From Propionibacteriaceae bacterium (lineage in GTDB: Bacteria > Actinomycetota > Actinomycetes > Propionibacteriales > Propionibacteriaceae): a stretch of 7,438 nt of DNA. Location: assembly GCA_027346035.1 (NCBI GenBank), contig DAIESZ010000089.1, forward strand, positions 1 to 7,438. Direction: 5' to 3'. Below, in pieces: positions 1 to 6,283 of this stretch. The notes beneath the pieces are model-generated. The model worked only from the letters and a program-made list of their open reading frames with translations. It ran no database searches and had not been told where the DNA came from. The position numbers and the translations under genes were made by a program. Numbering within the stretch: the first letter of the stretch is position 1; each line of letters begins with the position of its first letter.

Positions 1-2
1 GC

Positions 3-2168
3 ACCCCGGTGCCCGAGGCGGATCTGCCCGCGGTGATGCTCACCGACGGGCCGCACGGCGTCCGCAAGCAGGCTGGGGCCACCGATCATGTCGGCCTCAA
101 CGAATCGGTGCCCGCCACCTGCTTCCCGCCGGCGGTCGGGCTCGCGTCGACGTGGAACCCGACGCTGGTCGAGGAGGTCGGACGCGCACTCGGCACCGAG
201 TCGAGGGCCCTGGGCGTCGGCGTCCTGCTCGGACCGGGCGCGAACATCAAGCGGTCGCCTCTGTGCGGACGCAACTTCGAGTACTTCAGCGAGGATCCCC
301 ACCTCACCGGCCGGCTCGCCTCGGCCTACGTGCGCGGCGTCCAGAGCCGGGGCGTGGGCACCTCGCTCAAGCACTTCGCCGCCAACAACCAGGAGACGGA
401 CCGCATGCGGCGCAGTGCGAACGTCGACGAACGCACGCTGCGCGAGGTCTATCTGCGCGGCTTCGGCACCGTCGTCCGCAGCGCGCAGCCGTGGACGGTC
501 ATGTGCTCCTACAACCGGATCAACGGCGTGCTGGCGTCCCAGAACCACTGGCTGCTCACCGAGGTGCTCCGCGACGAGTGGAACTTCCAGGGTCTGGTGG
601 TATCCGACTGGGGCGCGGTGCGCGACCGCGTCGCCGCCCTCAACGCCGGGCTCGACCTCGAAATGCCCGCCAACACGGCTCATGAGGACGCCGTCACGCG
701 CGCCCTCGCCGAGGGCGCCATCACCGAGGACACGATCGACCGGGCCTACCGTCGGGTCGAGGCGGTGCTCCGCCGTGCCCACGAAACGGTCAAGGACGCC
801 GACGGACGCTTCGACGTCGCCGCCCACCACGCGCTCGCCCGCCGGGTCGCCGAGCAGGCGATCGTGCTGCTGAGCAACGACGGCGTGCTGCCGCTCAACC
901 CGTCGGGCCTTGCCGACGCCTCGTCGGTGGCGGTCATCGGTGAGTTCGCCCGCACACCCCGCTACCAGGGCGCCGGCTCGTCACGGGTGAACCCGACCCG
1001 CCTCGACAACGCCCTCGACTCGATCGTCAGCACCCTCGGCCACGACGTGCCGTTCGCACCGGTATTCACCACCGATCCCCGCAACCCGGCGCCCGAGGGC
1101 GCTCACGACGAGGCCGTCGAGGTGGCGCGGGGCGCGGGGCTCATCCTGATGTTCCTCGGACTCGGCGAGAACCACGAGTCGGAGGGCTACGACCGCACCA
1201 CGCTCGAGCTTCCGGCCGAGCAACTCGCGCTGCTCGACGATGTGTTGGCGGTGAACCCGAACGTGGTGGTCGTCCTCAGCAACGGTTCGTCGGTGCTGCT
1301 GCAGTTCACCGACCGGGTGCGGGCCGTCGTCGAGGGCTGGCTGCTCGGGCAGGCCGGCGGGGCAGCGATCGCCGACGTGTTGTTCGGCGTGGTCAACCCG
1401 TCGGGCCGGATCTCCGAGACGATCCCCCACCGGCTCGAGGACTGCCCGTCGTACCTCAACTTCCCCGGCGATTCCACCGGCGTGCTCTACGGGGAGGGGC
1501 TGTTCGTCGGCTACCGGGGCTACGACGCGGCGCGGATCGAGGTGGCCCACCCGTTCGGGCACGGGCTGTCTTACACGACCTTCGCGTACGACGACCTGGC
1601 CGTGACGGCGTCCGGGCGGGGGCTGTCGGTGGACGTCACGGTGACCAACAGCGGCGACCGGGCCGGCCGCGAGGTGGTGCAGGCCTACGTGTCGATCGCC
1701 GCGTCATCGGTCGTGAGGGTGCCGCGCGAGCTCAAGGGGTTCGGCGACGTGACTCTCGAGCCGGGCGCCTCCGCGCGGGTGACGATCCAGATCCCCACCG
1801 AGGAGCTGGCCTACTGGAGCGTCCGCGACCGGCGTTGGGTCGTCGAGAGTGGCAGCTACACGGTCGCCGTCGGCGCGTCCAGCCGTGACCTGCGCCTCAG
1901 CGCGACGGTCGAGGTCGAGGGCGACGAGCCGGTCCGTCCGGTCACGCTCGACACCACCATCGCGGAGGCGATGGCGGTGCCGGGATTCGGCGAGCAGCTG
2001 ATGGCCCAGATGGCCGCGGCCATGGGCGGCGGACTGGGCGACCTCGATCCCGACATGGCCCGGATGATGGCCGATGTGCCGCTCGCGGCCGCCATCGGCT
2101 TCTCGGGAATGGACCCCGACCGGTTCCAGGCGGTCATCGACCAGGCCAACGCCACGCGGGGCCTGTGA
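3..2168 (+). CDS. Glycoside hydrolase family 3 protein, beta-glucosidase type (5' end outside window)
   Basis: This gene probably encodes a retaining beta-glycosidase that removes terminal beta-linked glucose (or a related sugar) from oligosaccharides or glycosides. The frame is open to the window edge and the first residues already lie inside the catalytic domain, so roughly 40-50 N-terminal residues are missing. Any signal peptide cannot be judged. Numbering from the GTG at 9, I see the GH3 sugar-binding set: D13 in TDGPHG, R88 in GRNFEYFSEDP, K121-H122 in KHFAANNQE, and the expected nucleophile D200 in VVSDWGAV. The second alpha/beta domain spans about 290-510; E390 or E392 in ENHESEGYDR is the likely acid/base. 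A fibronectin III-like domain follows at about 538-628. A methionine-rich tail (about 640-719) ends the protein. No PA14 insert is visible. Family assignment is firm. Substrate is inferred; xylosidase or another GH3 activity is possible. Confidence 0.93.
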   Translation, partial: TPVPEADLPAVMLTDGPHGVRKQAGATDHVGLNESVPATCFPPAVGLASTWNPTLVEEVGRALGTESRALGVGVLLGPGANIKRSPLCGRNFEYFSEDPHLTGRLASAYVRGVQSRGVGTSLKHFAANNQETDRMRRSANVDERTLREVYLRGFGTVVRSAQPWTVMCSYNRINGVLASQNHWLLTEVLRDEWNFQGLVVSDWGAVRDRVAALNAGLDLEMPANTAHEDAVTRALAEGAITEDTIDRAYRRVEAVLRRAHETVKDADGRFDVAAHHALARRVAEQAIVLLSNDGVLPLNPSGLADASSVAVIGEFARTPRYQGAGSSRVNPTRLDNALDSIVSTLGHDVPFAPVFTTDPRNPAPEGAHDEAVEVARGAGLILMFLGLGENHESEGYDRTTLELPAEQLALLDDVLAVNPNVVVVLSNGSSVLLQFTDRVRAVVEGWLLGQAGGAAIADVLFGVVNPSGRISETIPHRLEDCPSYLNFPGDSTGVLYGEGLFVGYRGYDAARIEVAHPFGHGLSYTTFAYDDLAVTASGRGLSVDVTVTNSGDRAGREVVQAYVSIAASSVVRVPRELKGFGDVTLEPGASARVTIQIPTEELAYWSVRDRRWVVESGSYTVAVGASSRDLRLSATVEVEGDEPVRPVTLDTTIAEAMAVPGFGEQLMAQMAAAMGGGLGDLDPDMARMMADVPLAAAIGFSGMDPDRFQAVIDQANATRGL

Positions 2169-2194
2169 CCCCGGGCATCCGGTACGGCCGGAAC

Positions 2195-2273
2195 TGAGAG
2201 AATCCGCGGTCTGGACGCGGGGGTCACCGTCCCTGGGTACGAGAACCCCCCGTCTACACCGCGGATTCTCTCA
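2195..2273. terminator. Long inverted repeat between convergent genes, likely bidirectional terminator
   Basis: A perfect 16-bp inverted repeat (2195-2210, TGAGAGAATCCGCGGT, with 2258-2273) encloses 47 bases. The pairing continues inward through 2212-2217/2251-2256 (one G-T wobble) and 2219-2222/2246-2249, leaving a terminal loop of about 20 bases. The whole stem is nearly 30 bp. It lies between the stops of the rightward hydrolase and the leftward oxidoreductase, where a shared terminator is expected. Neither side has a T-run, so it would be a stem-only terminator of the kind proposed in actinobacteria. It could instead be a copy of a dispersed palindromic repeat. The structure is directly seen; the role is inferred. 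Confidence 0.6.
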
Positions 2274-2284
2274 CCGGCGCGCTG

Positions 2285-3253
2285 TCACCCGGCCCGGGAA
2301 AGGTCTGCGAGGTAGCGGTCGATGAGCTCACGGGTGCCGACGGTCACCGCCTCGCGCCGCGGGTCGCCCGTTCCACCCGCTACGAGGGCGGCGAACGCGC
2401 GCACCTCGTAGACCATGTTGTCGGCCTCGCCGGGCCTCGGAGTGTCGAACAGCACCTCTCGTACTCCGTCGCGCCGTTCGAGGGTGATCCGGGCAGGGCT
2501 CGACACCGAGTCCAGCACGAGCGTGCCGAGTTCGCCGTGGATGCTGCTCGGCAGCGAGCTCGTGCTGATCTTCGACCAGGAACAGGTGACGGTCATGCCC
2601 GGATAGTCGAGCACGAGGACGCCGGATCCCTCGAACCCGTTGTCGAGCAGCACCCCCGCCCCGCGGGCCCCGCGAGGCGGCCCGAACAGGTCGAGCGCGG
2701 GTTCGAGGCAGTAGACGCCGATGTCGGAAGCGGCCGAGTTCGCGAGATCGGGGTTGAACGCGTTGAGCCGCTCGCCGGCGAGGAACCGGTCATAGCGCGA
2801 CGAGTACTGCTGCTTGTCGAAGTGCACCTGATGGATCGGCCCGAGCAGCGGCAGCCGCTCACGGATGATCTCGAAGGCCGGGTCGTAGAGCGGCCGGATC
2901 GCCTCCATCGCCACCACGCCGTTGCGATGGGCGCGATCGAAGATGTCGCGCGTCTGGGCGGCGGTGGCACCGAGGGTCTTCTCGCAGAGCACGTGCCGCC
3001 CGGCCTCGATCACCCGCGACGACTGCTCGTGGTGCAGCAGGTTGGGGCTGGCCACGTAGACCGCGTCGACCCTGTCGGCCAGGGCCTCGAGCGAGCCGAC
3101 GCTGTCGGAGAGCCCATGGCGGTCGGCGAACCCCCGGCCGCGCTCGGCGTCGCGTGAGTAGACCGCGACCGGCTCGCCCACCCCGCTGCGCCGGCAGGCG
3201 CCGACGAACCAGTCACTGACGAAGTTGGTGCCGATAATGCCGAACCGGAGCAT
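2285..3253 (-). CDS. Gfo/Idh/MocA family NAD(P)-dependent oxidoreductase
   Basis: The 322-residue product is a soluble NAD(P)-dependent dehydrogenase of the Gfo/Idh/MocA superfamily, which mostly oxidise or reduce sugars, inositols and related polyols. The N-terminal Rossmann domain (about 1-120) starts at once with the dinucleotide loop GIIGTN (residues 5-10). The EKP motif of the family is EKT here (91-93), keeping catalytic K92. The C-terminal alpha/beta domain (about 125-320) carries SAASDIGVYCLEP, where D177 and Y181 sit at the usual Asp/His active-site spacing. A Tyr at that place recalls the dimeric dihydrodiol dehydrogenase branch (from memory). Length is normal for the family. The ATG at 3253 gives a complete Rossmann start, with a weak AGGCAGG four bases upstream. 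It converges on the glycosidase gene and ends in the shared hairpin. The substrate cannot be told from sequence. Confidence 0.92.
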   Translation of the reverse strand: MLRFGIIGTNFVSDWFVGACRRSGVGEPVAVYSRDAERGRGFADRHGLSDSVGSLEALADRVDAVYVASPNLLHHEQSSRVIEAGRHVLCEKTLGATAAQTRDIFDRAHRNGVVAMEAIRPLYDPAFEIIRERLPLLGPIHQVHFDKQQYSSRYDRFLAGERLNAFNPDLANSAASDIGVYCLEPALDLFGPPRGARGAGVLLDNGFEGSGVLVLDYPGMTVTCSWSKISTSSLPSSIHGELGTLVLDSVSSPARITLERRDGVREVLFDTPRPGEADNMVYEVRAFAALVAGGTGDPRREAVTVGTRELIDRYLADLSRAG

Positions 3254-3283
3254 GATGCCTGCCTGGGTTGTCGGGACACGCCG

Positions 3284-3289
3284 AGCCTA
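3284..3289 (-). promoter_or_regulatory. Candidate -10 box (TAGGCT) for the Gfo/Idh/MocA gene
   Basis: On the minus strand TAGGCT lies 30 bases before the ATG at 3253. This would give a transcript starting about 20-23 bases ahead of the gene and leave room for the weak AGGCAGG ribosome site. No good -35 box is seen 16-18 bases further upstream, as is common in actinobacteria. The same hexamer occurs before the S9 peptidase gene. Sequence evidence only. Confidence 0.35.
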
Positions 3290-3344
3290 CTGGGACGGAG
3301 GGTTGGCCGGGGGCGGCGAGCGGCCTTCGCGAGGTCACCATCGG

Positions 3345-3396
3345 CACCGGACGCCGCGGTCGGCCACGGTGCACACCGGCCGATCGGCGTCCGGGG
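3345..3396 (-). terminator. Strong hairpin just downstream of the P450 gene
   Basis: A 10-bp perfect stem (3347-3356, CCGGACGCCG, with 3385-3394) is continued by a 6-bp inner stem (3360-3365 with 3378-3383) and a short apical one (3368-3370 with 3375-3377) around a four-base loop. In the direction of P450 transcription it begins a base or two after the stop codon at 3398-3400. There is no T-run after it. Position and strength suggest a stem-only terminator that isolates the P450 from the oxidoreductase gene, whose promoter would lie just upstream of that gene. It could also be a 3' stabilising structure. Confidence 0.5.
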
Positions 3397-3397
3397 T

Positions 3398-4546
3398 TCA
3401 GAGGAACTCGACGTGGACGCTGCGGAACCCGCCGACGGGGGCGACCTCCCGCTCGGGGGACGGGTTCCCGGCGAGCCGGATCGCGGTGGTGGCCGCGAGT
3501 GCCTCCTCGACGGCGATCCGCAGTTCGAGGGTCGCGAGCGGGCGTCCGGGGCACACGTGCGGGCCGACGCCGTAGACGATGTTGTCGGTCGCGTGCCCCG
3601 CGGGGTCGAAGGCGTCCGGGTCGCCGAACACCTCGGCGTCACGGTTGGCCGAGGTCCAGTGCAGCTTGACCATGCCCCCCTCGGGGATCCGCACCCCTGA
3701 CAGCGTCACCGGGCAGGTGGCGCGGCGCCGGTTGGAGACGAACGGGTCGTCGATGCGCAGGATCTCGTCGATCACCGCGTCCAGTTCCCGCGCCGAGGCC
3801 CCCTCCCGCAGGTGCTGCTGCAGGTCGGGGTGGTCGGCGAGGTAGTGCAGGACCACCCCGACGCACAGGGCGATCGAGCCGAGGTCGCCACCGGTCCAGT
3901 TGCGCAGGATCGACACGAGTTCGTCGTCGGTGAAGCCCCGTCCGTCGATCTCGTCGGCGAGCAGGCTCGTCGTGATGTCGCGGGGAGCCGCGTCGCCCGC
4001 ATCGCGTCGGGCGACGATGAGACCGCGGATGAGGTCGTCGAAGCGGTCGGCCACCTCCGCCGTGCGTGCGAGGTCGCCCGAACGCGTCGCGTCGTGGTTG
4101 TCGGCCATCCAGCCGAGAAGGGGCCATTCGAGGTCCGTCGGCCAGCCGAGCCAGGCGCTCTGAGCGCGCACGGCGAACCTCGCGCCGACGCCGTTGACGG
4201 CGTCCTGCCCGACCCCGCGGGGCACCGACGTGAAGAGGTCTCGGGCGATGTCGCGGAGGGCCGGCTCGAACGGCGACAGCGCCTCGGCGGTGAAGTAGCG
4301 GTCGAGGACGCCGCGCACGGCCCGGTGTCGCTCCCCGTCGAGCCCGTTGGGCACCTGGAGGAATCGGGACACGTCGCTGGAGAACCGCGCGGGATCGGTG
4401 GCGACGGTGACGACGTCGGCGTGGCGCAGCAGCACCCACTCACCGCGGTCGTTGCGCCCGATGCCGTGGTCGACGCGCAGGACGTCGGTATAGGCGCGCG
4501 GCTCCCGGCCCACAGGCGACCAGTCGGTGGGGAAATGCTCGCTCAC
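3398..4546 (-). CDS. Cytochrome P450
   Basis: This encodes a soluble bacterial cytochrome P450 of 382 residues, a haem monooxygenase needing separate ferredoxin and reductase partners, none of which are in the window. The haem loop YGVGPHVCPGRPLA holds the Cys ligand at 332, with Tyr where the family usually has Phe. The helix-K ExxR motif is E261-I-L-R264. A helix-C haem-propionate patch is visible at DGERHRAVR (H74, R78). ANRDAEVFGDPDAFD before the haem loop is typical. Helix I reads NWTGGDLGSIA (216-226) and lacks the usual acid-threonine pair. I start at the GTG at 4546 because GAGGA lies six bases upstream; the frame stays open to 4645, but the extra 33 residues have no P450 character. 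At 382 residues the length is slightly under the usual 400. Substrate unknown; hydroxylation of a lipid, steroid or xenobiotic is possible but unsupported. Confidence 0.93.
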   Translation of the reverse strand: MSEHFPTDWSPVGREPRAYTDVLRVDHGIGRNDRGEWVLLRHADVVTVATDPARFSSDVSRFLQVPNGLDGERHRAVRGVLDRYFTAEALSPFEPALRDIARDLFTSVPRGVGQDAVNGVGARFAVRAQSAWLGWPTDLEWPLLGWMADNHDATRSGDLARTAEVADRFDDLIRGLIVARRDAGDAAPRDITTSLLADEIDGRGFTDDELVSILRNWTGGDLGSIALCVGVVLHYLADHPDLQQHLREGASARELDAVIDEILRIDDPFVSNRRRATCPVTLSGVRIPEGGMVKLHWTSANRDAEVFGDPDAFDPAGHATDNIVYGVGPHVCPGRPLATLELRIAVEEALAATTAIRLAGNPSPEREVAPVGGFRSVHVEFL

Positions 4547-4552
4547 GCTCAC

Positions 4553-4557
4553 TCCTC
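4553..4557 (-). promoter_or_regulatory. Ribosome binding site deciding the P450 start
   Basis: GAGGA on the minus strand is followed by six bases and then GTG at 4546. A second in-frame GTG at 4552 abuts the GAGGA with no spacer and is therefore less likely. This argues for the protein starting SEHFPTDWSPVG after the initiator Met rather than at the upstream ATG at 4645. Confidence 0.65.
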
Positions 4558-4575
4558 GCTCGAACCATCGGCTCC

Positions 4576-4581
4576 ACGCTA
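4576..4581 (-). promoter_or_regulatory. Candidate -10 box (TAGCGT) for the P450 gene
   Basis: TAGCGT on the minus strand lies 29 bases before the GTG at 4546, between the stop of the upstream membrane-protein gene (4665) and the P450. A TGGTGT 18 bases further upstream is a poor -35 candidate. If real, the P450 is transcribed separately with a 5' leader of about 20 bases. This rests on a single hexamer match and position. Confidence 0.28.
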
Positions 4582-4664
4582 TGCCCGCGACCGGAAACCA
4601 CACCATGCGGGTGCGGTTTTCGACGCCCGAGGTCCGCGGGGCCAATGTCAGCGGACGCGGCCGG

Positions 4665-4985
4665 TCAGGAACGGCGGTCGGACAACACCCAGGCCGCCCC
4701 GGAGGCGGCGGCGGTCACGGCGAGCACCGAGGGCCAGGGGCCGATCCGCTTGGCCAACGGGTGGGAGGCGCCGAAGGCTCCCAGGTAGATCACCGAGAGC
4801 ACAGCGGTCGTGCCCGCGCCGTTGCGCCGCAGCCACGTTCGTCCGGCGAGGACGCCGGCGGCACCGAGCAGCATGCCGCCGATCGGGCGCACACCGGTCT
4901 CCCGGGCGGTGAGCCAGCCACCGATCAGTCCCACGGCGGTCACCGCGGCGGTGTTGACGTCGGCGGCGGGTTTGAGGGTGGCCAT
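4665..4985 (-). CDS. Small conserved membrane protein, four predicted helices
   Basis: This 106-residue protein is almost wholly hydrophobic and should lie in the cytoplasmic membrane. Apparent helices cover about residues 11-26, 34-52, 58-74 and 85-103, ending in a basic LSDRRS tail. Two polar patches stand out: TARETGVRPIGG (26-37) after helix 1, and FGASHPLAKRIGPWPSVL (71-88) between helices 3 and 4. I recall similar uncharacterised short proteins in actinobacteria with ARETG..P and SHPLAK-like patches, but know no function. The ATG at 4985 is chosen for its perfect AGGAGG four bases upstream; the frame is open to 5219, but that extension looks like translated leader. The upstream flavoenzyme gene is 236 bases away and the P450 starts 118 bases downstream, so an operon is uncertain. 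No enzyme motif is visible; a helper or transporter role would be guesswork. Confidence 0.82.
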   Translation of the reverse strand: MATLKPAADVNTAAVTAVGLIGGWLTARETGVRPIGGMLLGAAGVLAGRTWLRRNGAGTTAVLSVIYLGAFGASHPLAKRIGPWPSVLAVTAAASGAAWVLSDRRS

Positions 4986-4988
4986 CGG

Positions 4989-4995
4989 ACCTCCT
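4989..4995 (-). promoter_or_regulatory. Strong Shine-Dalgarno (AGGAGGT) for the small membrane protein
   Basis: AGGAGGT on the minus strand is a perfect anti-16S match, ending three bases before the ATG at 4985. It fixes the start well inside a longer open frame. It is part of a 10-base sequence, GACCAGGAGG, which recurs upstream at 5115-5124, inside a hairpin loop. Confidence 0.8.
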
Positions 4996-5017
4996 GGTCG
5001 GAACTTCGTGACGACTC

Positions 5018-5138
5018 CCGGCTCCCGGGCCGAGGTCAGGGAGCCGGTCATCGCGATCGTGGATTCGTACGGACCCCGGTTCACCGGGGTCATCGTCGAG
5101 GCCGATGTGGCGTGCCTCCTGGTCAAGTGTGCACGCCA
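5018..5138 (-). repeat. Three consecutive short inverted repeats in the leader of the small membrane protein gene
   Basis: The 236-base gap between the flavoenzyme stop (5222) and the membrane-protein start (4985) holds three perfect stems in a row. They are 9 bp at 5018-5026/5039-5047 (CCGGCTCCC, loop 12), 8 bp at 5072-5079/5084-5091 (GACCCCGG, loop TTCA), and 8 bp at 5108-5115/5131-5138 (TGGCGTGC, loop 15). None is followed by a T-run in either direction. They may end transcription from the flavoenzyme gene or form a structured 5' leader. No coding frame here looks real, no known riboswitch is recognised, and no clear promoter was found. Confidence 0.4.
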
Positions 5139-5221
5139 AGCACCACTGCACCATCCGACATCGGCCACCTCCGCCTCCGCCCCCACGAGGGACTCACGGG
5201 CGCGGGCCGACGGCGTCACGC

Positions 5222-6274
5222 TCAGGGGAGCGGGTACGCCCTCACCGGGCCCTGGGTGTTCGGACGCCAGCCGAGCGAGGGGGCCACGTGCTCGGCCATG
5301 TTCTGCAGGATCCGGAGGTTGAGCGCCGGGCCGAGGTGCGAGGGGATCGTCAGCATCAGGGTGTCTGCCGCCTGCACCGCGGCGTCGGCGGACAACTGCG
5401 CGATCAGTTGGTCGGGCTCGCCGACGTAGGTACGGCCGAAGGTGGCGGCGAATCCGCCAAGGGTGCCGATCCGGTCACGTTCCTGGGAACCCAGGTCCTC
5501 GAAGACGAGATCCTTCTCGCCGGTGATCGGGAAGACGGAGCGGGCCACCGCGACGCGCGGGGCCCGCGTGTGGCCGGCCGCGACGTACGCCTCGCGATAG
5601 CGGTCGATCTGCTCGCGCTGCAGGTCGGCGAAGCTGCTCCCCGTCGCCTCGGTGAGCAGAGTGGAACTCATGAGGTTGACGCCCATTCGCCCGACCTGCT
5701 CGGCCGTCTCACGCCTACCCGCCCCCCACCAGATGCGATCGGCGAGGCCCGGAGAGTGCGGTTCGATCAGCAACCTCGCCCCCCGGCCGAACTGGGTGGG
5801 GTCGGCGTCCACCATCGATTCGCCGCGAATCGCCCGCATGAACAGATCGAACTTGTCGCGGGCGATGTCGCTGCCGTGTGCGTCCTTCGAGCCGACGTAG
5901 CCGAACGCCTCCCAGCCGCGGCGGGCCGGTTCCAGCGAGCCCTTGCTGATGCCGAGCGCCAGACGACCGCGGCTGATGAGGTCAAGTGCGGCCGCCTCCT
6001 CGGCGAGGTAGAGCGGGTTCTCGTACCGCATGTCGATGACGCCGGTTCCCACTTCGATCAGTGAGGTGCGGGCCGCGATTGCGCCGAGCAGCGGCATGGG
6101 GGCCGCCCCCTGGCGGGCGAAGTGGTGCACGCGGAAGTAGGCGCCGTTGACGCCCATGGCGTCGGCTGCCTCGGCGATTTCGATGGCATCGCCCATGGAC
6201 GTGCGGGCGTCCGGATGGCCGGGGTCGCGCCTCGTCGCGTATTCACCGAAGCTCAGGAATCCGAACGCTCTCAT
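5222..6274 (-). CDS. LLM class flavin-dependent oxidoreductase (luciferase-like)
   Basis: The 350-residue product belongs to the bacterial luciferase-like superfamily: TIM-barrel enzymes that use FMN or F420, often as two-component monooxygenases supplied with reduced flavin. Seen in order: the N-terminal strand MRAFGFLSFGEY; a helix ending in FRVHHFA (48-54), the counterpart of the family EHH segment; EVGTGVIDMRYENP (74-87); LAEEAAALDLISRGRLALGISKG (90-112), the most recognisable family stretch; IWWGAGRRETAEQVGRMGVN (181-200); and TYVGEPDQLIAQL (282-294) near the C terminus. Length is normal. The ATG at 6274 has no Shine-Dalgarno; a good promoter ends nine bases before it, suggesting a leaderless mRNA. 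The gene is divergent from the S9 peptidase gene. Whether it uses FMN or F420, and its substrate, cannot be decided here. No flavin reductase gene is adjacent. Confidence 0.93.
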   Translation of the reverse strand: MRAFGFLSFGEYATRRDPGHPDARTSMGDAIEIAEAADAMGVNGAYFRVHHFARQGAAPMPLLGAIAARTSLIEVGTGVIDMRYENPLYLAEEAAALDLISRGRLALGISKGSLEPARRGWEAFGYVGSKDAHGSDIARDKFDLFMRAIRGESMVDADPTQFGRGARLLIEPHSPGLADRIWWGAGRRETAEQVGRMGVNLMSSTLLTEATGSSFADLQREQIDRYREAYVAAGHTRAPRVAVARSVFPITGEKDLVFEDLGSQERDRIGTLGGFAATFGRTYVGEPDQLIAQLSADAAVQAADTLMLTIPSHLGPALNLRILQNMAEHVAPSLGWRPNTQGPVRAYPLP

Positions 6275-6283
6275 GAATAGTCG

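Noticed and set aside
981..1562. 193-codon open frame on the minus strand inside the GH3 gene
   Set aside because: It lies wholly antisense to a well-supported GH3 enzyme. Its product is low-complexity Arg/Val/Gly-rich sequence with no family character, as expected for a shadow frame in GC-rich DNA.
2537..3157. 206-codon plus-strand open frame opposite the Gfo/Idh/MocA gene
   Set aside because: The minus-strand frame has a complete Rossmann domain and active-site motifs; the plus-strand product has no recognisable domain.
3639..4439. 266-codon minus-strand frame overlapping the P450 in another phase
   Set aside because: The product is extremely Arg-rich and repetitive, and the P450 motifs are all in the other phase.
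4632..4656. 6-bp stem GTCCGC/GCGGAC after the small membrane protein stop as a terminator
   Set aside because: Too short, with a 13-base loop; such pairs are common by chance in this GC-rich sequence.
3812..4912. 366-codon plus-strand open frame opposite the P450 and small membrane protein
   Set aside because: It crosses two real minus-strand genes and the gap between them, without recognisable features. Length alone is not evidence at this GC content.
4986..5219. N-terminal extension of the small membrane protein frame up to 5219
   Set aside because: The extension contains the three inverted repeats and the Shine-Dalgarno of the internal ATG. Its sequence is not hydrophobic and resembles translated leader.
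4527..5429. 300-codon plus-strand open frame spanning the small membrane protein region
   Set aside because: Gly/Arg/His-rich composition with no domain. It conflicts with the AGGAGG-led minus-strand gene and the flavoenzyme end.
5105..6064. 319-codon plus-strand open frame opposite the flavoenzyme
   Set aside because: It is antisense to a clear luciferase-like enzyme, and its product has shadow-frame composition.
3398..6274. A single operon or biosynthetic cluster of the flavoenzyme, membrane protein and P450
   Set aside because: All three run leftward, but gaps of 236 and 118 bases, hairpins and a candidate internal promoter argue against tight co-transcription. No scaffold-building enzyme, ferredoxin, transporter or regulator is present.
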